The notes under the pieces are model-generated. The model did not search any database, was not told the DNA's origin, and worked only from the letters and a program-made list of their open reading frames with translations. 62,282 nt of DNA from Chloroflexota bacterium (GTDB taxonomy: Bacteria > Chloroflexota > Anaerolineae > Anaerolineales > Villigracilaceae). The position numbers and the translations under genes are program-made. The DNA is taken from positions 1 to 62,282 of the forward strand of contig JACRLC010000038.1 of NCBI GenBank assembly GCA_016235425.1, given 5' to 3'. Positions 17,020 to 25,410 of the stretch are shown one piece after another. How positions within the stretch are numbered: position 1 is the stretch's first letter; every line of letters begins with the position of its first letter.

Positions 17020-18270
17020 ATGAAAATTGTAATTGTTGGCGCCGGGCCGGCAGGTGTGAGCGCGGCGGAAACCATCCGCGCTTATGACAATGAGGCCGAG
17101 ATCGTAATGCTAAGCGCCGAGCCATATCTGCCTTACTCGCCGCCAGCCATGGCTGACCATTTCATCCACGGTTCAGATGTGCATCTCTGGCGCGGCGAGG
17201 ACTGGCCACAGCAAACCGACGTGCATTACAGGAAAGGCGTGGAAGTCACGCGCATCGAACCCGATGAGCATCTCCTGCAATTCAAAGACGGCGAAACGAT
17301 CAAGTATGACCGCCTCGTCATCGCGACGGGAAGTCGTCTGTATGCACCTGTCAAGGGAGCGGAGATGCCGGGGGTGCATAACTTCAAGTCGTTGAGCGCG
17401 GCAGAGGCAATTGTCGAACAGGTCAAAAGAGGCGAGGCCAGGACTGCCGTGATCGTCGGCGCGGGGTTCATCGGCATGGAAATTGCCTTGTTGTTGCGCG
17501 AACTGGGCGTCGCTGTAACACAAGTGGAGATGCTGGATCAAGTCATGTCCACCATGCTGGATAAGGACACTGCCGCCATCGCCCTCGACCTGATGCTTGC
17601 GCGCGGAGTGAACGTGCAACTCAATACAAAAGCTGAAACCTTCGTCGGAAACCCCGCCGCAGTTCGGCGGGGTAACGGCAAGGCAAAGGCTGTGAAACTG
17701 GCATCCGGCAGGGAGTTGGAAGGTGACATCCTGATTGCCGCCACCGGTGTCAAGCCAAACCTAGACTTTCTGCAAGACAGCGGTATTGATCACAAATGGG
17801 GCATCCGCGTGGACGATCACTTACGAACCAGCATCCCCGATATTTACGCCGCGGGCGATGTGATTGAGGTCCCTGATCTTCTGACTGGCGAAATCTACGT
17901 CCATGCCATCTTCCCCAACGCGGTCGAACAGGGACGTGTGGTGGGGTTGAACCTGGCAGGATTCGACGTTGCCTATTCCGGGGCCGAGCGGATGAACAGC
18001 CTCAAGCATCTGGGTTTGCCCATTATGGCTGTTGGCTTGAAACAGGGCAACGAGATTCTGCAAACACGAAGGAATGGCGGCCTGCGCACTATTTACCTTC
18101 AGGAGAACCGTGTGGTCGGTTTCCAACTCGTTGGCAATATCCGCGCCGCCGGAATCCTGCGGACGCTCATGATCCAAAAGCAGGACGCAGGCGCATTGAA
18201 GTCCCATCTGCTGGAGGAAAACTTCGGTCAGGGTATGCTGGTCTGGCAGGCGATTGCACCCTACGCGTAA
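17020..18270 (+). CDS. FAD-dependent pyridine nucleotide oxidoreductase of the CODH operon
   Basis: Likely passes electrons from CooS via CooF to NAD(P). It has an N-terminal FAD fold GAGPAGVSAAE (8-18), the second dinucleotide fold VIVGAGFIGME, ATGVKPN and the FAD aspartate in YAAGDVIE. No redox CxxC is present, so it resembles NADH oxidase/rubredoxin reductase-type enzymes rather than a disulfide reductase. A cooF-cooS-FNOR arrangement is a recurring CODH context in other anaerobes. A short GNPAAVRRGNGK stretch near residue 210 looks like a small insertion. GGAGG precedes the ATG. Confidence 0.88.
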   Translation: MKIVIVGAGPAGVSAAETIRAYDNEAEIVMLSAEPYLPYSPPAMADHFIHGSDVHLWRGEDWPQQTDVHYRKGVEVTRIEPDEHLLQFKDGETIKYDRLVIATGSRLYAPVKGAEMPGVHNFKSLSAAEAIVEQVKRGEARTAVIVGAGFIGMEIALLLRELGVAVTQVEMLDQVMSTMLDKDTAAIALDLMLARGVNVQLNTKAETFVGNPAAVRRGNGKAKAVKLASGRELEGDILIAATGVKPNLDFLQDSGIDHKWGIRVDDHLRTSIPDIYAAGDVIEVPDLLTGEIYVHAIFPNAVEQGRVVGLNLAGFDVAYSGAERMNSLKHLGLPIMAVGLKQGNEILQTRRNGGLRTIYLQENRVVGFQLVGNIRAAGILRTLMIQKQDAGALKSHLLEENFGQGMLVWQAIAPYA

Positions 18271-18289
18271 AATACAGCCGTTTCACAAC

Positions 18290-18326
18290 AAGCCCCATTT
18301 CTGTCAATGAAACGGGGCTTTCTTTT
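18290..18326 (+). terminator. Terminator of the CODH operon
   Basis: AAGCCCC (18290-18296) pairs with GGGGCTT (18314-18320) and is followed by TCTTTT. It lies 20 nt after the oxidoreductase stop codon. Confidence 0.8.
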
Positions 18327-18344
18327 GGTTATAATTTCGGCCTT

Positions 18345-18896
18345 ATGATGCAAAACATTGACTTCCCCTTCCATCGCATCGTCATCGTTGGCACGACATC
18401 CTCCGGCAAATCCACGCTGGCAGAGCGTCTCGCGAAAAAAATCAACGCTGACTTCATCGAACTCGATGCCTTGCACTGGGAACCAAACTGGAAGGAAGCC
18501 GAACTCGAAGTGTTCCGCGAACGCGTCGAAACGGCGACCAGTTCCCAGGTCTGGATTGTTGCGGGGAATTATCACGTCGTGCGCGATTTGATCTGGCCCA
18601 AAGCCAAGGCGGTCATCTGGCTGGATTATTCCTTCCCGCTCGTCTTCTGGCGATTGCTCCTTCGCACGATCCGCCGTTCGGTTTTTCAGGAGGAGTTGTG
18701 GAACGGCAACATCGAGAAATTCTGGTGGCATCTCAAGTTGTGGTCGGACGAGTCGCTTTTTCACTGGCTGTTCAAAACCTACTGGCGGCGCAAGCGCGAA
18801 TACCCCATGCTGCTTGCATTGCCAGAACATTCGCATCTGAAGTTGATCCGGTTCAAAAGCCCGAAAGAGACGGAGGAGTGGCTGGCTACTTTTTAA
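18345..18896 (+). CDS. P-loop kinase, adenylate-kinase-like (topology-modulation type)
   Basis: Small nucleoside/metabolite kinase-like protein. Walker A is GTTSSGKST at residues 16-24, followed by FIELDALHWEPNW as in the AAA_18/FlaR-like kinases, IVAGNY, and the pair AVIWLDYSFP. Several Arg-rich helices (RLLLRTIRRS) form the lid. Substrate unknown. There is no Shine-Dalgarno; TATAAT (18330-18335) ends 9 nt before the first ATG, so it may be leaderless. Its last 11 bases overlap the convergent membrane protein gene. Confidence 0.8.
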   Translation: MMQNIDFPFHRIVIVGTTSSGKSTLAERLAKKINADFIELDALHWEPNWKEAELEVFRERVETATSSQVWIVAGNYHVVRDLIWPKAKAVIWLDYSFPLVFWRLLLRTIRRSVFQEELWNGNIEKFWWHLKLWSDESLFHWLFKTYWRRKREYPMLLALPEHSHLKLIRFKSPKETEEWLATF

Positions 18897-19374
18897 ACCA
18901 CCCCACCAATTGCGTCAGCCCCAACAAAATCACGATCACGAGCAGGACCGCCCATTCGAAGGTGAATTGAATGCGTGTGAACATGGCAATGGAAGATAGC
19001 GCCAATCCGGCGAGGGCAATCAATGTGACGCGTGCAATGTGGCGGCGCTCGATGCCGCGTTGATCATCGTCAATGGCGGCAAATTGTGTGCGGCGGCGGA
19101 AGTCGGTCAAGTCCCAGGCGAGCAGGGCGAAGATGCCGCCGGAGAACATCCAGCCGGGGCTGATCTCAACCCACAAACCGAGACCCGCGACCAGCACCAC
19201 AACGATCAACATCACAGACGAAACCCACCACCAGCGGCGCCACTGCGAAACGAGCCAGATGATGCCGCAGAATATCAGCCAGCGCGCCAGCGGGATTAGG
19301 CCGATCCCGGCGTATCCCCAGGCCAGCGACCCGACGCTGAGAACGATGCTGATCATCAATGTAAAGAATGTCAC
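18886..19374 (-). CDS. Membrane protein at the end of the MoxR/DUF58 operon
   Basis: Unknown function. About five hydrophobic segments: residues about 5-25, 28-45, 50-68, 75-88 and two near the C-terminus (about 115-132 and 138-158), with a charged cytoplasmic loop DFRRRTQFAAIDDDQRG in the middle. It overlaps the end of the DUF58 gene by 4 bp, so it is translationally coupled and probably belongs to the same membrane-associated MoxR system. Confidence 0.75.
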   Translation of the reverse strand: MTFFTLMISIVLSVGSLAWGYAGIGLIPLARWLIFCGIIWLVSQWRRWWWVSSVMLIVVVLVAGLGLWVEISPGWMFSGGIFALLAWDLTDFRRRTQFAAIDDDQRGIERRHIARVTLIALAGLALSSIAMFTRIQFTFEWAVLLVIVILLGLTQLVGWFKK

Positions 19375-20651
19375 GAAACCCTCCGGCTGATATCCAAATG
19401 AGGCCGCATCAACGCGGAACGCATGGCCTGATCAAACGGCCGCGACACATCCCACTCGATGACTTGTATCCCGGCGCGTTGCAGACGGCGGATCAGCAAA
19501 TTGCGCTCCATGCGGACGACACGCGTCGCCAGCGTAACATCTTCCATGACGGGCAAAAGACCGACTTCAAAAGAAACAGGATCGGGGCTGACGGCCATCA
19601 CTTGATAGCCGCGCGCCCGCAATTGGATCAGGATATCAAGGTCATCCTGGACGAGAGTGCTCACCAACACGATCTGCGACTCGGCAGGGAACATGCGCGG
19701 TGAAAGATGTTGCAGGCCTGCGAAGACCGAACTCTCCCCCACCTGCGCCCGCGCAAGAGACTGCAAAATACGTTCGCGCTGAACTTTGCCGTAGCCGGGC
19801 AGCGTCCAGCCGAGATAATTGGAATACACCAGCAGGCCCACGCGATTCCCCTGGTGGAGGAAAGCATCCGCAAGCGCGGCCGCGGCAAGCACGGAATGAT
19901 CGAAGATCGAGCGCCCGCCGTGGAATACATTTGCAGTTTCGCGTCCATCCAAAACAATGCCGACGTCGGCGACGCGTTCCTGCTGAAATTCATTGGAATA
20001 CAGGTTCTCGCTGTGACGCGCGCTGGCGCGCCAGTTGATCGTGCGCGTGGGATCTCCGGGCTGGTAGTCGCGCACGCCGAAAAATTCCGTGCCAACGCCG
20101 CCCACACGCGCGGGGATCGTCCCGGCATAGACGCGCGTGCGGCGCGGTCGAATGGCTACATTCTTTAGCCTTTGCACATTTGGGAAGACGAACAGTTGTC
20201 CGCTGGTTGGGATGATTTGTTTGCGTTGGATGAGGCCGAGCATGTCCGTCGCTTCGGCGTGGAATGCTTCAAACGGATAACTGCCGCGCGGGCCGGAGAC
20301 GGTATATTCAAAAGTGAAGGAACTGCCCTTCGGAAGCCTCAGCAGGTGTCGGGGCGAACCGAGGCGGACCGTCAGGGTGGAGGGAATTTTGTCTTCGATC
20401 AGAAGCTCTTCGAGGTCCGCGCCCTGATTCATAACGGTCATCTTCACAATGATTTCTGAATCTGGCGTCGTTCGTTCGGTGGAAAATTTTCGCTCGACGC
20501 GCAGGTCAATGGATTCGGGCGCACGCCACATGGCGGAAAAAAGATAGACCACGAACGGCAACGCGAACGCGATGAGTTCGGAGCGCAAAGCGACCAGTCC
20601 GGCGAGGAGCAGGCCGTAAAAAAGTGTGGAGAGAAGGAGGGCGCGTGACAA
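19371..20651 (-). CDS. DUF58 protein, vWA-like, MoxR partner
   Basis: Membrane-anchored partner of MoxR ATPases. Two N-terminal hydrophobic segments (about 3-22 and 26-42), then a beta-rich region, and the DUF58 signature RDYQPGDPTRTINWRASAR near residue 195, followed by a von Willebrand A-like half with IVLDGRETAN. The first codon is TTG at 20651, with no clear Shine-Dalgarno; a 107-bp MITE-like repeat sits immediately upstream and may have replaced the original leader. The MoxR gene is directly upstream on the same strand. Confidence 0.87.
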   Translation of the reverse strand: MSRALLLSTLFYGLLLAGLVALRSELIAFALPFVVYLFSAMWRAPESIDLRVERKFSTERTTPDSEIIVKMTVMNQGADLEELLIEDKIPSTLTVRLGSPRHLLRLPKGSSFTFEYTVSGPRGSYPFEAFHAEATDMLGLIQRKQIIPTSGQLFVFPNVQRLKNVAIRPRRTRVYAGTIPARVGGVGTEFFGVRDYQPGDPTRTINWRASARHSENLYSNEFQQERVADVGIVLDGRETANVFHGGRSIFDHSVLAAAALADAFLHQGNRVGLLVYSNYLGWTLPGYGKVQRERILQSLARAQVGESSVFAGLQHLSPRMFPAESQIVLVSTLVQDDLDILIQLRARGYQVMAVSPDPVSFEVGLLPVMEDVTLATRVVRMERNLLIRRLQRAGIQVIEWDVSRPFDQAMRSALMRPHLDISRRVS

Positions 20652-20674
20652 GGTTATTTTATGTATTGCGTTTG

Positions 20675-20781
20675 TTAGTTACGCACCCTCACCCCAGCCT
20701 CTCCTGCGGGGAGAGGGGACTCCCTTCCCCCTTCGGGGGAAGGGTTGGGGATGAGGGAGAGAAACTGCGTAACGTCAGTTA
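20675..20781. repeat. MITE-like element with TTACGCA ends, copy 1
   Basis: About 107 bp with GTTAGTTACGCA at one end and TGCGTAACGTCAGTTA at the other; inside are CCCTCACCCCAGCC, a GGGGAGAGGGG stretch, and a CTTCCCCCTTCGGGGGAAG hairpin. The right end overlaps the MoxR stop codon. The second full copy is at 53358-53465. Confidence 0.8.
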
Positions 20782-21732
20782 GTGAATCACCGGAACCGGG
20801 GTTTTATCCAACACGTCGCGGATTACGTCGCCTGCCACTTGCTGTGACATCCAATATTCGGGCTGGAGCAAAAGGCGGTGGCTGAGCACGGGCGTTGCAA
20901 AATGCTTGACGTCATCGGGGAGGATGTAATCGCGGCCTGCAAGTGCGGCGTGGGCGCGTGCCATCTTGAGGAAGGCCAGCGAACCGCGCGGACTTGCGCC
21001 CACAGATACGCGTCGGTCCACGCGCGTGGCATGGACGAGCTCCGAAATATAATTTTCGAGATCGGCATCCACGTGGACGGTTTCAACTGCGGCGCGCATT
21101 TCAAGGATTTGCTTCGGCTTCGTGATTTGCTTGAGAGTCAATTCATCCTGCCTGCGCGCATGGCGGCGATGAAGGATTTCCTTTTCCTCTTCGATGCTCG
21201 GATAACCCACCGTGAGTTTCAACATAAAACGATCCAGTTGCGCTTCGGGGAGCGGGAACGTGCCTTCGTACTCAATCGGGTTTTGAGTGGCAAGCACGAG
21301 GAACGGCTCCTGCAAATGCAGGCTCTCGCCCTCCAGCGTTACCTGCCCCTCCTGCATGGCTTCGAGCAAGGCCGATTGTGTTTTCGGTGAAGCGCGGTTG
21401 ATCTCATCGGCCAGCAGGATATTCGTGAACACCGGCCCTTTTCGCAATTCAAAACTATTTTTATTGCGGTTGAAAATATAACCGCCCGTGATGTCGCCGG
21501 GCAAAAGATCGGGCGTGAACTGAATGCGTTTGAAATCCAAACCAAGCGCGGCGGCGAAACTGCGCGCGATCAACGTCTTGCCGAGGCCGGGATAATCTTC
21601 GAGCAGGACGTGCCCGCCCGCCAGCACTGCGGCCATGATGATCTCGAGCAGGCCGCGCTTGCCCACCACAGCGCGCTCCACCTCATCAACCACTGCCTTG
21701 CTCAACGAAGATACTTTAGCGATGTCCGTCAC
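20779..21732 (-). CDS. MoxR-family AAA ATPase
   Basis: AAA+ chaperone-like ATPase that acts on vWA-domain or membrane partners. Walker A is EDYPGLGKTLIA, Walker B LLADEINRASPKTQ, sensor 1 LATQNPIEYEGTFPLPEAQ, and the arginine-finger region LDRFM. I placed the start at GTG 21732 because GGAGG lies 7 nt upstream of it; an ATG 33 nt earlier exists but would overlap the upstream gene further. Overlap with the upstream gene indicates coupling. The protein is about 317 residues. Confidence 0.92.
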   Translation of the reverse strand: MTDIAKVSSLSKAVVDEVERAVVGKRGLLEIIMAAVLAGGHVLLEDYPGLGKTLIARSFAAALGLDFKRIQFTPDLLPGDITGGYIFNRNKNSFELRKGPVFTNILLADEINRASPKTQSALLEAMQEGQVTLEGESLHLQEPFLVLATQNPIEYEGTFPLPEAQLDRFMLKLTVGYPSIEEEKEILHRRHARRQDELTLKQITKPKQILEMRAAVETVHVDADLENYISELVHATRVDRRVSVGASPRGSLAFLKMARAHAALAGRDYILPDDVKHFATPVLSHRLLLQPEYWMSQQVAGDVIRDVLDKTPVPVIH

Positions 21733-22324
21733 GACCTGCCTCCATTTCCGATTCCAAAAATTCAACCGCGTCCTGTGGACTCAAATCCAATGGGGATTTG
21801 CGCGCAGGCAGCCACGGCCAACGCGGTTGAGGATACGCCGAAAAAGAACCGTTCAAACCGGACTCCAGATATGCGTCCACTTCATCGGGCGGATTCCAGT
21901 CCCGGCCATTTAACCGGCCAAAAGATTTGCTCCGCCCGCGTCCTTCGCGCTGGGCAAGCAATTCGCGCGCCAGTTTTCCCAACCGATGCGCCACCAGCCA
22001 TTTGTAGTAAATGCCGCCGCGCGTTTTCCCAATCCAAACCGCCAGGCTTTCGATGGGTCCGCCACCGCGTTTGCGCTCATCTTTTTTCGCGCCGCGGAAC
22101 TGATCGTCCGGGATGACGCTCCCCGCCGCCACAAAAAAGACCAGCACCACCAAAACCACCCACAACACAAATTGCGGAATGGAATGATAAACAATTCCGA
22201 GAACCCACCAAAGATACAATATCGGCAAAACGATTGTGCGCTGGATCACATCGCGCAAGGCAAAGGCGAGGATGGCCGAAAGCATAACTACCGCGAGGAT
22301 GACCGTCAAAGCCCTGCGGGTCAT
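21716..22324 (-). CDS. Membrane protein of the MoxR operon
   Basis: Unknown function. Two or three N-terminal transmembrane segments (about 7-26, 33-48 and 51-68), then a basic cytoplasmic region (AKKDERKRGGG) and a soluble tail ending PLDLSPQDAVEFLESEME. It starts with an ATGA overlap with the stop of the DUF4129 gene and ends overlapping the MoxR start, so the whole block is one transcription unit. Confidence 0.78.
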   Translation of the reverse strand: MTRRALTVILAVVMLSAILAFALRDVIQRTIVLPILYLWWVLGIVYHSIPQFVLWVVLVVLVFFVAAGSVIPDDQFRGAKKDERKRGGGPIESLAVWIGKTRGGIYYKWLVAHRLGKLARELLAQREGRGRSKSFGRLNGRDWNPPDEVDAYLESGLNGSFSAYPQPRWPWLPARKSPLDLSPQDAVEFLESEMEAGRDGHR

Positions 22325-23211
22325 GCAGATTCCCCGCAGTAATTCAAAATGGATGTGAGGCAGGCGCGCGCCTCCTCGATCTCACTTTGCCCGGATTTGC
22401 GCGCCCCGTAACGCACCGACTCGAACAAGCGCGTCAGTCTCTGCACAGGCTCAAGCGGCAAGCCAGCCCTTTCGAGCCGCGACACGAACTCGGCGGGGGT
22501 CATGGCCTCCGCGCGGCGCAGTCCGCGTTTGAGGCTGAGTACGCGGCTCATGCGCGCGTAGCATTGGATGATGGCATCGTCCCAGTTACGGCCTGAGTCG
22601 AGATCGTCCAAAGAAGCGCGCGCCGCGGCGGCAATCTCATCCAGCGAACGAAGAGATGCAAGACTGGCCTGTCGCCGCGCCCACCAGCGGGAAAACAACC
22701 ATACGACGGCAATCACCAGCAGGATGACGCCAAACGTGATCAGATATGAAAGGAATGAAGATATATGCGGCGGCTCAAAAGCAGGCGGCGGCAAATTCTC
22801 CGCCGCGGAGGGCCCGCCCGATTCGCCCTTCAGTTGGGGTGGGTTCAACAATCCTGCCAAAATGCCGGGGTTATTTTTGACGATATACAGCAGGATGAGC
22901 ACAAACGCCGCGAGCCGGACAAAACTCAGAATCAATTTCTTACGAAGTTCGGGCGAAAGCAGGGAAGAAACCAGCAAAACGATCACAAAAACGATCAGCC
23001 AGAAGACGATCTGCCTCCAAATCGGCACGTCTACGATCTGCTCGATTGCCCGATCCACCGAAACGCGGATCGTCGTGGATTCGGCCCGTCCAACAGGCTG
23101 GCCGGGCTGGAAGGCCGCATCCCTGAGTCCGCTTGCCAGGATGAGCAGGGCCAGCAACGCCAGCAACGAAAATATCAGGACAGGATATTTGCCTTGAAGA
23201 AACTGCTTCAT
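22321..23211 (-). CDS. DUF4129 membrane protein, first gene of the MoxR operon
   Basis: I set the start at the ATG at 23211, giving a signal-anchor MKQFLQGKYPVLIFSLLALL; the longer frame upstream has no support. Further hydrophobic segments lie at about residues 65-85, 92-110 and 150-172. The C-terminal domain (about 205-296) has the DUF4129 pattern: AIIQCYARMSRVL, RRAEAMTPAEFVSRLERAGLP and FESVRYG. DUF4129 proteins often accompany MoxR, DUF58 and transglutaminase-like proteins, but no transglutaminase domain is seen here. Confidence 0.83.
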   Translation of the reverse strand: MKQFLQGKYPVLIFSLLALLALLILASGLRDAAFQPGQPVGRAESTTIRVSVDRAIEQIVDVPIWRQIVFWLIVFVIVLLVSSLLSPELRKKLILSFVRLAAFVLILLYIVKNNPGILAGLLNPPQLKGESGGPSAAENLPPPAFEPPHISSFLSYLITFGVILLVIAVVWLFSRWWARRQASLASLRSLDEIAAAARASLDDLDSGRNWDDAIIQCYARMSRVLSLKRGLRRAEAMTPAEFVSRLERAGLPLEPVQRLTRLFESVRYGARKSGQSEIEEARACLTSILNYCGESA

Positions 23212-23304
23212 GGTCTGGAATTGTACCCCCAGTGCCGGGACAATATTAAGGTTCTGGAGTAGTGAATTTCTCAACAGTAAATATGCCCATGTTATACTGC
23301 CGCA

Positions 23305-23700
23305 ATGACCAGCGACTGTGAAGGCAAACTGCATCCGCTCGCGTCGGAAGGCATCCGTCTCTTCAACGAAGGCAAATACTTCGAAGCGCACGAAGAACTC
23401 GAAGCCGCCTGGAGAGAGGAACGCGGAAAAGTGCGCGAGTTGTACCAGGGGATTTTAGAAGCCGCGGTGACGTATCTCCACATCACGCGCGGGAATTACA
23501 ACGGCGCGGTCAAGGTCTATGGACGATCCATGAAATGGTTGAGGCAATGGCCTGCTGTCTGCCACGGGGTGGATATTGGTCAACTCCGTAAAAATATGGA
23601 GGACGTCCTCGCCGAGATACAACGCCTCGGCCCGGAAGGACTCTCATCCTTTGACTCTTCCCTTTTCAAACCAATCGCTTCAGACCATGACCAAACCTGA
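23305..23700 (+). CDS. DUF309 protein
   Basis: Small all-helical protein. The DUF309 signature is clear: FNEGKYFEAHEELEAAWREERG (read in parts: residues 20-28 and 29-41), then RELYQGILEAAVTYLHITRGN. His and Glu residues in EAHEELE could bind a metal. No function is known for the family. The start has no Shine-Dalgarno; TATACT (23293-23298) ends 6 nt before the ATG, a leaderless pattern. The reading frame overlaps the next small gene by 14 nt. Confidence 0.88.
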   Translation: MTSDCEGKLHPLASEGIRLFNEGKYFEAHEELEAAWREERGKVRELYQGILEAAVTYLHITRGNYNGAVKVYGRSMKWLRQWPAVCHGVDIGQLRKNMEDVLAEIQRLGPEGLSSFDSSLFKPIASDHDQT

Positions 23701-23800
23701 TCCCGTCCCCGAAGCATCCCCGGCAACCGAATCAGACCGCAACCCACCTGCCAAAGAGGAACGCGTCTTCACCTGCGACCGTTGCGGGCACAAGATGTAA
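23687..23800 (+). CDS. 37-residue peptide with a terminal CxxC knuckle
   Basis: The frame starts inside the end of the DUF309 gene (14-nt overlap). It encodes an acidic Pro-rich N-terminus and ends FTCDRCGHKM, i.e. a half zinc-ribbon. Directly after the TAA the same frame would continue EKNCTATWNK, so the stop could be a nonsense change in a longer zinc-ribbon protein. Function unknown; whether it is translated is uncertain. Confidence 0.4.
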   Translation: MTKPDPVPEASPATESDRNPPAKEERVFTCDRCGHKM

Positions 23801-23846
23801 GAAAAGAACTGCACTGCAACCTGGAACAAATCAAGAGAGGCAGCTT

Positions 23847-24626
23847 ATGGATTTCAGACTCACCCACATCAGCGCGGCGACGACTCTCCTTGAAATTGGA
23901 TCGCTTCGCCTCCTCACCGACCCGGTATTTGATCCCGCGGGCGGACGGTATTCCTTCGGCTGGGGCACGGGTTCGACCAAACTGACAGCGCCCTCCGTTT
24001 CGATTGACAGCCTCGGCCAAATAGACGCGGTGCTCCTCAGTCACGACCATCACGAAGATAATCTCGACAAGGCAGGCCGCGCCTTTTTGCCGAAAGCAAA
24101 ACGCGTGCTGACAACTACGTCAGGCGGAAGGCGGTTGCGCGGCAACGCCGAAGAGATGCAAAACTGGCAAAGCACAATTCTGGAATCGAGCGGCACGAAA
24201 GTGAAGGTGACTGCCACACCCGCGCAGCACGGCCCGCTGTTCGTGCGCCCCTTCGCAGGCGAGACGATTGGATTCGTGCTCGAATGGGAGGGCCAGCAAA
24301 ACGGCGCGCTCTACATCACAGGCGACACGATCTTTTATCGCGGCATCGAAGAAGTGGCGGAGCGATTCACCGTCAGCGCGGTAATGCTTCATTTGGGCCG
24401 CGCCAGTTTCCCGGTCACAGGACCGATACGGTTTACGATGGATGTGAAAGACGGCGTGCAAGCCGCGAGAGTCCTAAATCCGCGCACGATCATCCCCATC
24501 CATTATGAAGGCTGGAAACATTTTCGCGAGGGCAGACCGGCCATCGAAAAGGGATTTGCAGAGGCCGGGCTGGGTGATCGTTTGCGCTGGCTAAATTTGG
24601 GAGAAAGCACAGAGATCAAGATATAA
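23847..24626 (+). CDS. MBL-fold metal-dependent hydrolase, UlaG/YtnP-like group
   Basis: Metallo-beta-lactamase fold hydrolase. Metal ligands appear in LLSHDHHEDNLD (about residues 68-79), the later AQHGP, ITGDTIFY (the metal-bridging Asp) and the final IPIHYEGW. This pattern matches the UlaG/NAPE-PLD-like cytosolic hydrolases, with no beta-CASP domain. The substrate cannot be inferred. GAGAGG lies 10 nt before the ATG. A TATAAT overlapping its stop codon (24621-24626) could drive the next gene. Confidence 0.88.
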   Translation: MDFRLTHISAATTLLEIGSLRLLTDPVFDPAGGRYSFGWGTGSTKLTAPSVSIDSLGQIDAVLLSHDHHEDNLDKAGRAFLPKAKRVLTTTSGGRRLRGNAEEMQNWQSTILESSGTKVKVTATPAQHGPLFVRPFAGETIGFVLEWEGQQNGALYITGDTIFYRGIEEVAERFTVSAVMLHLGRASFPVTGPIRFTMDVKDGVQAARVLNPRTIIPIHYEGWKHFREGRPAIEKGFAEAGLGDRLRWLNLGESTEIKI

Positions 24627-24661
24627 TCGCGAACGATTTCAAGCTGGAACGGAGATGGGTC

Positions 24662-25280
24662 ATGAAAGAAACCGTCGAAACAAATGACAGGATCGAATTC
24701 AAGGAACGCACGTCCACGGGCCTGCGGGTTTTCCTTTTTGTTGTGGGTCTACTCCCCTGGTTCGCGCCATACGAACTGCTCATCAAACCAGGCTGGAATG
24801 GTTTTCACTGGCTGACGATTTTCTTCGTCGTCATTTCGCTTGGCGCAATTGTGGTCAGTTTTGGTTTCATCGGGGGAGCCATATTCGGCATGAACCAAAC
24901 GCTCACGTTTAACTCTCAAACACGAACCATCACCCACGCCTATGAAACCGCCGTCACGTCCCTGCGCGAAAAACGTTATGCCTTTCGTGACGTGAACAAG
25001 ATTGAAATATCAACCCACGATTGGGACACCGGGCCATCAACCTACGGCCTGAAAATCACTTGGGTGTGTTTCAAATGAGTTGAAGGGATGAACGTCCCGA
25101 AGGTTTTCTCAAGGGATTTTAGCCGTTTTTTGAACCTTCGGGACGGTTGTTTCAACCGAAATGAAACACACCCAAATCACTTTTGCCGATAAACACAAAG
25201 TGTTCGCAGGTGATTTTCCAGGCCGGGATGAAGCGGAACGATACAGGATCAAATTACAGGAATGGATGAGGGCGATGTAA
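24662..25280 (+). pseudogene. Membrane protein gene split by a MITE
   Basis: The intact part (24662-25060) encodes two transmembrane helices (about 20-38 and 48-72) and a beta-rich tail. The frame then reads into an inserted element and stops at TGA 25076-25078 (138 aa). After the element the original frame resumes at 25176: ITFADKHKVFAGDF, then about 18 more residues to TAA 25278-25280. Excision of the 116-bp element plus one 5-bp ATCAC copy restores a 165-residue protein. The present product probably has a WVCFK tail in place of the last 32 residues. GGAG before the ATG; -10 candidate at 24621-24626. Confidence 0.85.
25060..25175. mobile_element. 116-bp MITE inserted in a membrane protein gene
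   Basis: Perfect 14-bp terminal inverted repeats TTGGGTGTGTTTCA (25060-25073) and TGAAACACACCCAA (25062+100 to 25175), flanked by ATCAC on both sides (25055-25059 and 25176-25180). The interior contains a GTCCCGAAGGTT/AACCTTCGGGAC palindrome. It encodes nothing, so it needs a transposase from elsewhere. Confidence 0.9.
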
Positions 25281-25297
25281 ATTTCACCTTGCGGATT

Positions 25298-25410
25298 TAA
25301 TTACCTCACCTTACACAAAACGTCCCGAAGGTTTCCTTGAAAACCTGTTGAGCCGCTCAAACCTTCCCTGTCCCGTCCGGGCCAGGACGGGGCGGGACGG
25401 TGTGTAATTA
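25298..25410. repeat. GTCCCGAAGGTT-family element, copy 2
   Basis: Same core as the MITE (ACGTCCCGAAGG ... GGGACGG) with different ends, TAATTAC and GTAATTA. An inner GTCCCGTCCGGGCCAGGAC stretch is shared with the copy at 28931. The right end overlaps the stop codon of the first capA gene. The space between 25281 and 25407 holds nothing else. Confidence 0.7.

Noticed and set aside
25076-25078. TGA in the 24662 gene as a second selenocysteine codon
   Set aside because: The TGA belongs to the inserted MITE; the sequence after it (element) has no homology, and the real C-terminus restarts after the element.
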